DNA from: an uncultured Verrucomicrobiota bacterium
GTDB lineage: Bacteria > Verrucomicrobiota > Verrucomicrobiia > Opitutales > UBA9783
Assembly (NCBI GenBank): GCA_902495005.1
Contig: CABUVL010000001.1
Coordinates: 336,853 to 400,852, forward strand
Direction: 5' to 3'
DNA length: 64,000 bases
The notes beneath the pieces are model-generated. The model was given only the letters and a program-made list of their open reading frames with translations, was not told the origin of the DNA and searched no databases. The position numbers were made by a program, and so were the translations under genes. Positions 7,838 through 15,731 of this stretch are shown here, piece by piece; position 1 is the stretch's first letter; each line of letters starts with the position of its first letter.

Positions 7838-9388
7838 TTACGATATAGATTTGCTGAGGCTGTAATCTTCTTCGTCTTCAGCATCGCTATCGTAATCTAC
7901 TTCGATATCTGTTAAATCTGGATCGGCGCTTTGTTTGTAAACTTGATCGATGCGATCGGGGCTTTGAAGGCCTAGATAAAGTTGTCGGTGTAATTCTCCA
8001 CGACTTAAACAAACGGCGAGGTCGCATTCGGGCAGACGTGGATCAAATGACATGTAAGTGGTGTCGTGGGTGCTTTCATTGGTTGGTTTTGGGTCCATTT
8101 CGAAAGCGTAGCAGCTACCAAAGTGATGCAGCGCAATAAATTGGTTGACGCCTCCTAACAAAACGGCCGCTTGATGATAACACCTGAGTGCTTTGATCTT
8201 GTAGTGAATGTTAACACAATCTTTGTGTAAATAGGCGTGAATGGAATCTTTGTAGCCGTTGAGGCAGTGTTGGATAATGCGTTGTTCGTCGTGTTGTAGA
8301 GTGTAGGAACGGTGATTGATTTCAAGCCACTTGTGCGTTAAATCGGCGCAATCGTCTATGGCAATGTGTCCCACGGGGAGATAGCCAGTTTCCATTCCCA
8401 TGAGGGCCTTTAGGAAATGTTTACAGGCCCATCCGTTGAATTGTTTCCCGAGGCACAAGTAGGAAACAAGGTCAAAGGTGCTGAAATGTCGAATAATATT
8501 GTCGCGCCCGATAACATCGTAGATGAGTTGCTTTGTTTCTGCATCTCCAACACAATTGGGACCTGACAATGTGTACACAAAAAATCGAGGTGTTTCTAAG
8601 TTGTTAAAGTCTTCTCCAAAGAGATCAGGGCCTATTTTGTGAACGATATCGAGGGCCGCTGGTAAGCATACCGCAGCACCTTGACTGTGCCCTGTGATGA
8701 TAAACCTGATGTCTGATTGTTGATATTCCGGTACACTGTTGATGCACTCGTGAAGTGCCGCGAAGACACTTTGGCGGGCAGACAGATATTTATTTAAGTA
8801 GCCTTGATGGAATAAGGCGTGAAGTTGCAATGTGTTCGGGCATTCTTTTTTTGCGGCATCGAAATTCGTTAGCCAACTGGGACCGAGTGCACCATTGAGC
8901 GGTTGAAAATCTTCAGCCTGAGATCCTCGAAAAACAACGACGATGGTCGGCGGCGTGCTTGAAGTGGCTTGGCGAACTGCCACGAATCCAGGCATGTCAA
9001 TTTCACTGGCATGCGTGTTGGGCAATAAACCAATTAAGCCGCTTAATTTTGCTCCATGTATCCCTGAAAATGGACGATAGCAATGCCACGTATCGGTAAG
9101 TGAAGTATCGGTAAACGTGTTGATTCTATCATTTTGTAGCTGTTCTTCGCATAGATAGTCATATGCATCTTCCCCTCGTTTCGTGATGCGATAACTACGT
9201 TTAATGAAAAAATGCAACTCCTTTACAAAGCTCGGTGAAAATAAGGGGTGCAATATTTTTTCATTATTTATGCATTGAACCAACGTGCCATCCGGATCGC
9301 TTTCGGTCGTGGTGGGTGTAGCTAATGAAGCTGCAGAGGAGGTTAAACAACCTAACAATGTGTAGTAACAAACCTTGTTAATTGCCAT
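7838..9388 (-). CDS. Secreted class-3 lipase-like alpha/beta hydrolase
   Basis: A 516-residue protein with the fungal lipase (class 3) fold. The nucleophile elbow is GHSQGAA, near residue 242. A candidate catalytic aspartate is in FDLVSYLCLG and the histidine in GYLPVGHIAI, in the order and spacing of the family. The oxyanion-side strand IVVVFRGS is also present. The N-terminus is a short export signal with LLGC at residues 12-15, a possible lipobox, so it may be a lipoprotein. The last 30 residues are strongly acidic (IEVDYDSDAEDEEDYS). The gene stands alone behind an AT-rich upstream region. Lipid or phospholipid hydrolysis outside the cytoplasm is likely. A role on host membranes is inference. 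Confidence 0.82.
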   Translation of the reverse strand: MAINKVCYYTLLGCLTSSAASLATPTTTESDPDGTLVQCINNEKILHPLFSPSFVKELHFFIKRSYRITKRGEDAYDYLCEEQLQNDRINTFTDTSLTDTWHCYRPFSGIHGAKLSGLIGLLPNTHASEIDMPGFVAVRQATSSTPPTIVVVFRGSQAEDFQPLNGALGPSWLTNFDAAKKECPNTLQLHALFHQGYLNKYLSARQSVFAALHECINSVPEYQQSDIRFIITGHSQGAAVCLPAALDIVHKIGPDLFGEDFNNLETPRFFVYTLSGPNCVGDAETKQLIYDVIGRDNIIRHFSTFDLVSYLCLGKQFNGWACKHFLKALMGMETGYLPVGHIAIDDCADLTHKWLEINHRSYTLQHDEQRIIQHCLNGYKDSIHAYLHKDCVNIHYKIKALRCYHQAAVLLGGVNQFIALHHFGSCYAFEMDPKPTNESTHDTTYMSFDPRLPECDLAVCLSRGELHRQLYLGLQSPDRIDQVYKQSADPDLTDIEVDYDSDAEDEEDYSLSKSIS

Positions 9389-9962
9389 ATAATATAATTA
9401 TTCGGCAAGTCAAGTAAAAAATATAATAAAATTTTAATTTGCGTAAAATTATTTCTATAATTTGCTTATAATCAACATAATTGAATGTAATGAAAATTCA
9501 ACTTCCTTTTGCAAAATTAGTAACAGGATGAACGCGTTGCATCTTGCAGTACTGCTTAAAAAAGAAAGCCTATTGTGGTGAGCGAAGTGAATGGGACGTT
9601 GGAAGATTGAGCCTGTGTACAATGGGCAAATAAGAGAAAATATGCCTTTTTACTTGGGCTTAAATCAATGGAGAGTTTTGTGATGAAGGGACACGTTGAG
9701 CAGGGGTATCGATATATTTTGTAGCAAGGCCCTTTGTAAGATCGTTCCTCATTGTGATAATACATTGTACGTTTGCTACTGGACGTAGATCGATCGGTCG
9801 TGGGTCACACTTTGTTAATGATCCTTATAGAGCCTTGTGGTCGTTGACAAGCCCAGGGGCTAAAATGAAGATACAACCCGCGTCCTGTTGAATTACATGG
9901 TCAAGCGCTCGAACTTATCAATTATACAGGCCTAAATGCCAACTCGAAGTGCTGCTTGGCCC
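9389..9962. other. Intergenic region, AT-rich promoter side of the lipase gene
   Basis: About 570 bases. The 100 bases next to the lipase start are very AT-rich and probably carry its promoter. A 69-codon minus-strand frame at 9556-9765 has no ribosome-binding site and no protein-like pattern, so I do not call it. A short hairpin (agcccaggggct near 9850) is seen. No known RNA was recognised. Confidence 0.45.
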
Positions 9963-10784
9963 TTAGGAGGGTAGAACGATTTCAGGGTGTTTGTTTTTGA
10001 TGTAAATGATGTATTGTTGTTCGACGTAATTCCACATGTCGATCAGTTTTTCAATTCGTTCTTTATTAATTGTTTTGCCGATCGTGTCCTGATAAGCGTT
10101 GTATATGATTGTACTGAAAGAAGGGTCGGTTCGTCCTACGATGCGCGAAATGTCGACGTGATCATTTGAGATGCCGGCGAATGCAAAATCGATAATGCCA
10201 ATCATCTTGTCATTTTCGTCCAGTAGGATATTTCCGGGATTTAGATCGCCGTGCACCACGTGGGTCTCCTGTTCATACACGCGAAGAGGATTGTGCCGCG
10301 ATAAATCGTACTCGTTGTCGTCCACTTTCGATAATTCGTCCAAAAAAGTAGAGAGGTACATGTTGCACTCTTTCGGTAAGTTTTGAGGATTGACGGCGTG
10401 CAACTCTTTCATGAATTTGGTAATGTCGTATGCCAGGTTTGTGAGTGCTTGCCTGGATAAGTGCTTAAAGCGTTCGGTGAGAGACCAGCCCTTAATTTTT
10501 TTGTGCATGCTAAAGGGGCGGCCGGCGTCGTAATACAATTTGAGGTCGGGGAATTGGAAGGTGACTTTGTCGCGCATGAACGAGCAGAATGAAAAGTCCT
10601 TAAGCAGCATACGCGCGAAAAATTGATTGCGTGGAAATCGGAAAAAATAGGCCTCACTGTCGTCTTGGGCTTCAATGACAATGTTTGTCCACCCGGTCTT
10701 AATAAATTTGAAGTGGTCGAGGTGAGGTAGGTGTTGCTTTATAATTGCCTCGAATTGATCTTGTTCCGTAAAAAAAGTATCCAT
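9963..10784 (-). CDS. Aminoglycoside phosphotransferase (APH)-family kinase
   Basis: A 273-residue cytoplasmic protein with the APH/choline-kinase fold. The catalytic loop is HGDLNPGNILL near residue 197 (H-x-D-x-x-x-x-N), and the metal-binding motif IIDFAFAG follows 14 residues later, with D as the DFG equivalent. The N-lobe has EAYFFRFPRNQF, which supplies the ATP lysine/arginine region. The substrate cannot be told; family members act on antibiotics, choline, sugars or other small molecules. It lies on the same strand 122 bases downstream of fliO, too far to claim membership of the flagellar operon. No resistance role should be assumed. Confidence 0.82.
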   Translation of the reverse strand: MDTFFTEQDQFEAIIKQHLPHLDHFKFIKTGWTNIVIEAQDDSEAYFFRFPRNQFFARMLLKDFSFCSFMRDKVTFQFPDLKLYYDAGRPFSMHKKIKGWSLTERFKHLSRQALTNLAYDITKFMKELHAVNPQNLPKECNMYLSTFLDELSKVDDNEYDLSRHNPLRVYEQETHVVHGDLNPGNILLDENDKMIGIIDFAFAGISNDHVDISRIVGRTDPSFSTIIYNAYQDTIGKTINKERIEKLIDMWNYVEQQYIIYIKNKHPEIVLPS

Positions 10785-10906
10785 GAGCCGCTAAAAAATT
10801 AACAAAAGACCACTACACATTTGAACGATGCAAATGTCAATGGTAATGTCACTTGCAGGCTTACTTAACTTAAAAATGTTGCGAATGGCAGCTTTATTTG
10901 CCGGCG

Positions 10907-11227
10907 TTACTTTTTAGAGGAATGAAAAGATCTGTCGCGTAGTTCACACAGGTATCGAATTTCGTTGGGGCTCGCACTCAACAAAATTTTTTGATTTTTG
11001 TAAGCGACGACGATGAGGTGTTGACGATTGCCGAGTGTGCGCGTTTCAAGGATGGTCAGGTGCTGAAGGTCCTTGCCGTTGTGCTTAAGACGGAAACTGT
11101 TTTGCTTAAATTTTGCGTACACGTAAGTGCCCAAGATGACGAATCCCATAAACGCAATGATTTGGCAAACGATAGATAGCTGTGGCGTCGTTAGTGTGGA
11201 ACACGCGGCGGTGGATGCGAAGAACAT
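10907..11227 (-). CDS. fliO: Flagellar export-apparatus assembly protein FliO
   Basis: A 106-residue protein with one transmembrane segment (about residues 18-37, IVCQIIAFMGFVILGTYVYA) after a short hydrophobic N-terminus. A small cytoplasmic domain follows, containing ILETRTLGNRQHLIVVAYKNQ and KILLSASPNEIRYL. This matches the FliO pattern (LGxxxxLxVVxVxxxxxLLGxT) and FliO position after fliN. FliO helps assemble the FliP/Q/R export gate. Its ATG shares one base with the fliN stop (TAATG). Unlike most operons, fliP, fliQ and fliR do not follow here, so they must be elsewhere. Confidence 0.8.
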   Translation of the reverse strand: MFFASTAACSTLTTPQLSIVCQIIAFMGFVILGTYVYAKFKQNSFRLKHNGKDLQHLTILETRTLGNRQHLIVVAYKNQKILLSASPNEIRYLCELRDRSFHSSKK

Positions 11228-11496
11228 TATGAATTCGTAAGTTTAAGTTCGGAGGGAGTGTTGACCATTTTTTTAATACGTATGCCCAATTGATCCTCAA
11301 TCGTGACAACTTCACCGTAGGCAATTAATTTATTATTTACATAGAGGCTTACTAAATCGTTCGATTTTTCTTCTAATTGAATTAAGGTGCCCGGTTCCAA
11401 ACTGACTATTTCCTGCATGGGTAAATTGCAATGCCCCAGGCGTACGTGGACATTCACCTTTATGTCGCGAATAAGTTCTAAGTTTTTTTCATTCAT
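11227..11496 (-). CDS. fliN: Flagellar motor switch protein FliN
   Basis: C-ring component with the SpoA fold. The 89-residue product from the ATG at 11496 begins MNEKNLELIRDIKVNVHVRLG, exactly where the family core starts. The rest shows EIVSLEPGTLIQLEEK, YVNNKLIAYGEVVTIEDQLGIRI, the FliN signature. A longer start at 11541 would overlap fliM by 53 bases and adds 15 residues with no family resemblance. The short start overlaps fliM by 8 bases and fits coupled translation. FliN forms the base of the rotor C ring and binds FliH for export. Confidence 0.9.
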   Translation of the reverse strand: MNEKNLELIRDIKVNVHVRLGHCNLPMQEIVSLEPGTLIQLEEKSNDLVSLYVNNKLIAYGEVVTIEDQLGIRIKKMVNTPSELKLTNS

Positions 11497-12646
11497 TATT
11501 TTTAGCGCTTGATTGATTAATTTGAATGGACACGTGGTCATTTTGAAGGCCTATTTCACCTACAAACTTTTTGAATCCATTGATTTTTATGAGTGTTTGC
11601 TGTAAAAGAGACATGGGCAGTTTGAGGACGCTTCCTTGTTGCCACGACAGCACGTCATTGACGCAATAGTTGTTGAGATCCCATTCGGCCGTCACCTGTA
11701 AATCGATGTGTGCGTACGTTTCGCGCCAAATTGTGGGCTTGCGTTCAATTTGAACTGTTGTTTGCCGGGTTTTGTTAAATTGTGCCAAAATGGGTTGTAT
11801 TTGGCTGTAAGGGAAGGCACATTGAAGGCAACCCTCCGGTTTTCCTTCAATGGACACATCGAAGGTGACAATTATGTAAGGGGTATACAAATTTTGTGGA
11901 TGTGGGACAAAGCGCTTGTTGCATTCACAATCGATCAATTGAAAGCTGTTTGCCTCAGAGTACACCGGCCACAGCTGACGCCATGTTTGAAGTGCTCCCA
12001 ACAGGTTTTCGTTAATAAGGGCCTTCTCGATGTCTGTGAGCAAGCGATCTGTTGGAATTTCTTTCCCCTGTCCACCGAGCAGGCGATTTACCATAAGCAG
12101 GCATAAGGGAATATCGGCGAAACACAGTCCGATGCCAGGCAATTGATTAATTTTGAAAAGGATGATGTGCTTGGGATCGTTGAGTGTGTTAAAAAAATGT
12201 CGGTAAGTTTGAATAGAGAAAGATTGCAATGAACAGCTTACATTAATTTTTAGTGACAGCTCTAGGTGGGTGCTTAGTGACTGCATCCACTGCGAATGGG
12301 CCTCTTTTAAATAATCAAATTCGAGATCTGAATAATTTTTAGGTGCCCGAAAGTCATACGATTCAACGCGCGTTTTGTCTGGGTCTAAACGCTGACCATT
12401 TTTGCCCAGAATCGTACCATTCGATAGGATTGTGGCGTCCTTCTCTATGTCCGTTATTTGAGCATCGAGGGCGGCGTCGGTCTCTTGTGAAACGTCCCAG
12501 CCGTTTGACGGATTTTCGAGGTCTAGATCCGGAGAAATGGGCGTCTCAGATGGAGGAAGCGCTTGCGCAGAGGCTTGAGGGCTTTGTTGAGAATCACCTG
12601 CGCTCGTCGCTTGGGGATTGAATGTGCTTTGATCTTGGGAATTCAT
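11489..12646 (-). CDS. fliM: Flagellar motor switch protein FliM, with atypical N-terminus
   Basis: A 385-residue C-ring protein. The CheC-like middle domain includes IPLCLLMVNRLLGGQGKE with the GGxG motif, followed by TDIEKALINENLLGALQ. The C-terminal SpoA domain runs from about residue 300 (DLQVTAEWDLNNYCVNDVLSW, ending INGFKKFVGEIGL). The N-terminal 70 residues are a Ser/Gln/Pro-rich extension. The usual CheY-P-binding motif (LSQxEIDALL) is missing: the equivalent place reads ATILSNGTILGKNG before the conserved VESYDFRAP. Coupling to chemotaxis may therefore be altered. ATGA overlap with the small upstream ORF. Confidence 0.92.
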   Translation of the reverse strand: MNSQDQSTFNPQATSAGDSQQSPQASAQALPPSETPISPDLDLENPSNGWDVSQETDAALDAQITDIEKDATILSNGTILGKNGQRLDPDKTRVESYDFRAPKNYSDLEFDYLKEAHSQWMQSLSTHLELSLKINVSCSLQSFSIQTYRHFFNTLNDPKHIILFKINQLPGIGLCFADIPLCLLMVNRLLGGQGKEIPTDRLLTDIEKALINENLLGALQTWRQLWPVYSEANSFQLIDCECNKRFVPHPQNLYTPYIIVTFDVSIEGKPEGCLQCAFPYSQIQPILAQFNKTRQTTVQIERKPTIWRETYAHIDLQVTAEWDLNNYCVNDVLSWQQGSVLKLPMSLLQQTLIKINGFKKFVGEIGLQNDHVSIQINQSSAKNNE

Positions 12647-12873
12647 AAGCGCGTGGATTTTTCAAGATTTATTATGGTTCGTTGGTGAGTGCGGATATTT
12701 TTGACCCCAAGGACAACCATGGTGTTGGCATAAGCTCGTCCGCTTGTGAAAATTGTTAGCTTTTGGAGAGGTGATTTAAGCGACACTCGCGCGTTCTTCG
12801 GTGTTTCTAAGGTGAACATACTCCGAGTTTGGAAGGATCTTATGGGGGCAATAACTGATGCTAATTTTGACAT
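12643..12873 (-). CDS. Unrecognised small basic protein between fliL and fliM
   Basis: A 76-residue frame from ATG at 12873. Its TGA overlaps the fliM ATG (ATGA), the same junction style used by other gene pairs in this operon, which is the main reason to believe it. The peptide is basic and mostly beta-like (SVIAPIRSFQTRSMFTLETPK, TMVVLGVKNIRTHQRTI), with no membrane segment or known motif. No ribosome-binding site is visible. I do not recognise a family. Its place implies a flagellar role, but it could also be the 3' remnant of a larger decayed gene spanning 12643-13462. Confidence 0.5.
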   Translation of the reverse strand: MSKLASVIAPIRSFQTRSMFTLETPKNARVSLKSPLQKLTIFTSGRAYANTMVVLGVKNIRTHQRTIINLEKSTRL

Positions 12874-12892
12874 TTTATGCGACTTAATTAAC

Positions 12893-13462
12893 TTAATTGG
12901 CCATACCGTGGTTCGGGTGTGTTAGCCAGACAGCGTCGCCTTGAGCTTGCATGGGGATTACAAACCAAGGTTTTGAACCTCGTTCTGAGCGCGTTTGTCG
13001 TTTCGAGGAATCCGTGTGAAAGACCCCCGCCAGTTTAAATGGGTGGATGCTTGCCGGGATATTCAGCGGAAACGGAGGCTTTAGCGTGCCCGTTGTTTGA
13101 ACGAGGTCGGACTTATTTGAACTCAATTGTCTAATGGGCTGAGCATTGCAAGGCTTGTGCCGATGGGTTGACGTCATTGTCTTGTTGAACTGCCGTATAA
13201 GCCCAGTTGCCGCTTGAGCTTGGGTTGAATGAAGCAAGTCTGTGGGACAAGTCCAGTCTGTCAGACCAGGGAACATGCGAAACCAGTGCAAATAGCCCTT
13301 TCCTCGTTGGAGAATCGAAGGACAAATCCCATTTACCCCCCTTATAGCCCAATGCCCTGCCTTCCAATGCCCTGTCTCTATTTTTTTTAGCCCCTTTTTT
13401 AATTTGCCTTTCGCTTGCAGCCCCATGGGAAAAATAATACGTTGAAAAGCGGGCGTATGCAA
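12893..13462 (-). CDS. Unrecognised ORF downstream of fliL, possibly a decayed gene
   Basis: A 189-codon open frame beginning with TTG three bases after the fliL stop, with no ribosome-binding site. The product is rich in His, Trp, Gln and Thr and matches nothing I know. A second frame of the same strand at 13131-13367 is also open for 78 codons and looks at least as protein-like (SDRLDLSHRLASFNPSSSGN). Two competing open frames plus no clear start suggest either a fast-evolving flagellar gene with the reading frame uncertain, or a pseudogene. The plus strand has no long open frame here. Confidence 0.4.
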   Translation of the reverse strand: MHTPAFQRIIFPMGLQAKGKLKKGLKKIETGHWKAGHWAIRGVNGICPSILQRGKGYLHWFRMFPGLTDWTCPTDLLHSTQAQAATGLIRQFNKTMTSTHRHKPCNAQPIRQLSSNKSDLVQTTGTLKPPFPLNIPASIHPFKLAGVFHTDSSKRQTRSERGSKPWFVIPMQAQGDAVWLTHPNHGMAN

Positions 13463-13465
13463 TGG

Positions 13466-14005
13466 TTATTTTATAATAAATTGAGAGAAGAAGAGCGACT
13501 TAATGTATTTATTTTGCAGTACTTGTTCAAAATTTTGTAGCAGTTGAGTTCTGACGATGTCCTTAATGTTAGGCTTACTCAAATCATCGGTGGACAATAA
13601 GGCCAGAATGCTGAGCGTTGTGTCGATGAGTTGGGCTTTGTGTTGTTCCATCAATTCACTGAAGTTGGGTTGGGTGCCCTCAACAACGTAACTCACGCGG
13701 ATGTAACGCGATTGACCGCTGCCTATGAGATTGCCAACAATGTCTTTAAGCTCGTACGTTTGTACGGTTGCTTCATTGGGAGAAGTGGGTGTGTCGGAGG
13801 GTGAGAGTTCTGGATCCATCGATTGTTGAAGCGCTTGTGTGATTTGTTTTTGTAAGCGTGGTGACAAGACGTATTCTGTAAATAAGAATGATACGATGGG
13901 AAGCCCGATGAGAACCGCCAATGCAGGTGCCCAGGTTGAGAAGGTTGAGGCTTTAGGAGGGTTCACCTGAGCATTGGTTATTTCTTCAATTTTTTCAGCG
14001 CACAT
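13466..14005 (-). CDS. fliL: Flagellar basal body-associated protein FliL
   Basis: A 179-residue inner-membrane protein with one transmembrane helix (about residues 25-47, WAPALAVLIGLPIVSFLFTEYVL). It has a periplasmic domain containing YELKDIVGNLIGSGQSRYIRVSYVVEG, matching the FliL pattern (xxNLxxxxxxRYLKxxxxLE). It then has LIDTTLSILALLSTDDLSKPNIKDIVRTQLL, close to the conserved tail. FliL forms a ring around the stator and supports torque. It starts three bases after the flgE stop, inside the operon. Confidence 0.88.
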   Translation of the reverse strand: MCAEKIEEITNAQVNPPKASTFSTWAPALAVLIGLPIVSFLFTEYVLSPRLQKQITQALQQSMDPELSPSDTPTSPNEATVQTYELKDIVGNLIGSGQSRYIRVSYVVEGTQPNFSELMEQHKAQLIDTTLSILALLSTDDLSKPNIKDIVRTQLLQNFEQVLQNKYIKSLFFSQFIIK

Positions 14006-14008
14006 AGA

Positions 14009-15091
14009 TTAAGAACGTTTAAGGTTGACGACTTCATTCAGAATTTCATCGGAGATGGTGATGACACGCGCAGAGGCTTGGAATCCACGTTGCAGGGTGA
14101 TCATATCTGAGAACTGCTTGGTAATGTCGACGTTGGCCATTTCCAAGGTCTTAGAACGTAAGTACGTGTTGGTAATGCCGAATGATGTGTACGAAGTTCC
14201 GGCCGCTTCCATACCCGTGTACAAACCGTCACCTTCGTACAATAGCGCTTGTGCATCATCCACGCACGCCAATATCAACTTGCCGCCAATGACGTCCGTG
14301 CTGTTTTGATCGTTGAAAATGTAGTGGATTTCTCCCGTCGTAGAAAAACTGAAGCTGTTGATGATGGGTGCCTTGGCGATGATATCGGCATGGTTGATTG
14401 TGTTGGCAGTTATAGCCGTTTGTGCGCTTTGACTGAGGTACAATTTTCCGCCTGTAATGTTTTTCTCGTTGCTATTATAATTATCCTCATCATTGTATGT
14501 GGCGTCTATATCTCCTTCAGCGTAATTAAATTGGATGCGCAAGTCGTCTTCGGTACCTTGGTTTTTGGGCTGATTAACTTCAATATTTTTAAATGTAATT
14601 CCTTTTTCTGCATCGTAATCGACGCGAAAGGCGGGCATATGTGTACTATCCATCTGCGTGCCCTGCAAACGGTATCCTTGTTGGTAGGTTACGAGGTAGT
14701 TGCGGCTGTCTTTCCGGAAATTACCGGCACGAGTTAGATAAGGGGTATTGCTGGTAGTGTCGAGTACTTTGAAAAAACCGCTGCCAACGATGGCCAGATC
14801 CGTTTCTTGTTCCGTTCGTTCCAGGGCGCCTTGTGAAAAACTTGTGACTGTACCGTCTACCTGCATGCCGTTACCGACTTGCATGGCAACGGTGTTGGAC
14901 CCATATTCAACTTCTTCATTGGCGGGCGCAGAGCGTTGTAAAATGGTGCTGAATGAAGACAAGTAATTCATTTTGGAGGACTTAAATCCAATGCTGTTGA
15001 CGTTACTGATGTTATTGCTGACAACGTCGAAACCTTGCTTAAATCCATCCATTGCGCTGAAAGCGTTGTTCATTGCGTTAATGAGAGCCAT
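14009..15091 (-). CDS. flgE: Flagellar hook protein FlgE
   Basis: A 360-residue axial protein. The N-terminal rod/hook signature is SNNISNVNSIGFKSSKMNYL (residues 24-43), after MALINAMNNAFSAMDGFKQGFDVV. The FlgE-type segment follows: GNGMQVDGTVTSFSQGALERTEQETDLAIVGSGFFKV. The C-terminus NVDITKQFSDMITLQRGFQASARVITISDEIL is the polymerising helix. Hook length control and capping are by FliK and FlgD, whose genes lie immediately upstream. The protein is short among FlgE proteins (about 400 in E. coli), so the outer D2 domain is small. Confidence 0.95.
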   Translation of the reverse strand: MALINAMNNAFSAMDGFKQGFDVVSNNISNVNSIGFKSSKMNYLSSFSTILQRSAPANEEVEYGSNTVAMQVGNGMQVDGTVTSFSQGALERTEQETDLAIVGSGFFKVLDTTSNTPYLTRAGNFRKDSRNYLVTYQQGYRLQGTQMDSTHMPAFRVDYDAEKGITFKNIEVNQPKNQGTEDDLRIQFNYAEGDIDATYNDEDNYNSNEKNITGGKLYLSQSAQTAITANTINHADIIAKAPIINSFSFSTTGEIHYIFNDQNSTDVIGGKLILACVDDAQALLYEGDGLYTGMEAAGTSYTSFGITNTYLRSKTLEMANVDITKQFSDMITLQRGFQASARVITISDEILNEVVNLKRS

Positions 15092-15097
15092 AATTCC

Positions 15098-15718
15098 TTA
15101 TGCGTTGTTGGTTAAATGTATTTCTTGAATAAATTGAGGATCGTAGGATTCATTGCCAATTTGTACCTTGCATTGGGCCGTATTGGGATTCAAAATTGCG
15201 GTGACTTTACCCGAAAATGGCGTGGAATCTTGCAGTCTTCCGACCACCATTTTACCGAGGTAATCCGTAAAATTAGATGGGGATGAGTTGTGTGAAGATA
15301 AGACACTGATTACGTCCGAAGCCTGAAAAGATTTACCGTTGATGGAAATAGTGCAGTTGGCTTCGCCTATGTTTTGAACAGCGTCGACGACCCCTTGAAC
15401 GGTTTGAGATTGTCCTCGGTCATCGATGCTTTGGACAATTACCTCTTTGCCCAGGTAGCTTTCACCTAAGTGACTGTTTTGAGCCTTGGTAAACAAATCT
15501 AACGATTCGGACAAGCGGGCGGACGTCAATGAATTGATTTGCCCCATCATTTCGGCGCTTCCCATGGGCTCTAAGGGGTTTTGATTTTTCAATTGGCAGA
15601 CAAGTAATTGCATAAAATCTTCCCCTTTGAGAGAACGATCTTGATGGCTTGTTATGAGTTCATCGCCGACGGTGTAACTACTTGAAAGTTGATTAAATGT
15701 GACACTCGGTAGAGGCAT
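15098..15718 (-). CDS. flgD: Hook assembly scaffold protein FlgD
   Basis: A 206-residue hook-capping protein. The N-terminal conserved segment is EDFMQLLVCQLKNQNPLEPMGSAEMMGQINSLTSAR, the FlgD hallmark (FLxLLxxQLxxQDPLxPxxxxEFxxQLAQxS). The rest contains a TUDOR-like/Ig-like region (LGKEVIVQSID...). FlgD sits at the tip of the growing hook and is replaced by FlgK. It begins 13 bases after fliK and ends 6 bases before flgE. Confidence 0.93.
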   Translation of the reverse strand: MPLPSVTFNQLSSSYTVGDELITSHQDRSLKGEDFMQLLVCQLKNQNPLEPMGSAEMMGQINSLTSARLSESLDLFTKAQNSHLGESYLGKEVIVQSIDDRGQSQTVQGVVDAVQNIGEANCTISINGKSFQASDVISVLSSHNSSPSNFTDYLGKMVVGRLQDSTPFSGKVTAILNPNTAQCKVQIGNESYDPQFIQEIHLTNNA

Positions 15719-15731
15719 AGCTTTCTTGGGG

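Noticed and set aside
9556..9765. 69-codon minus-strand frame in the lipase upstream region
   Set aside because: No start signal, composition random, lies in intergenic AT-rich DNA.
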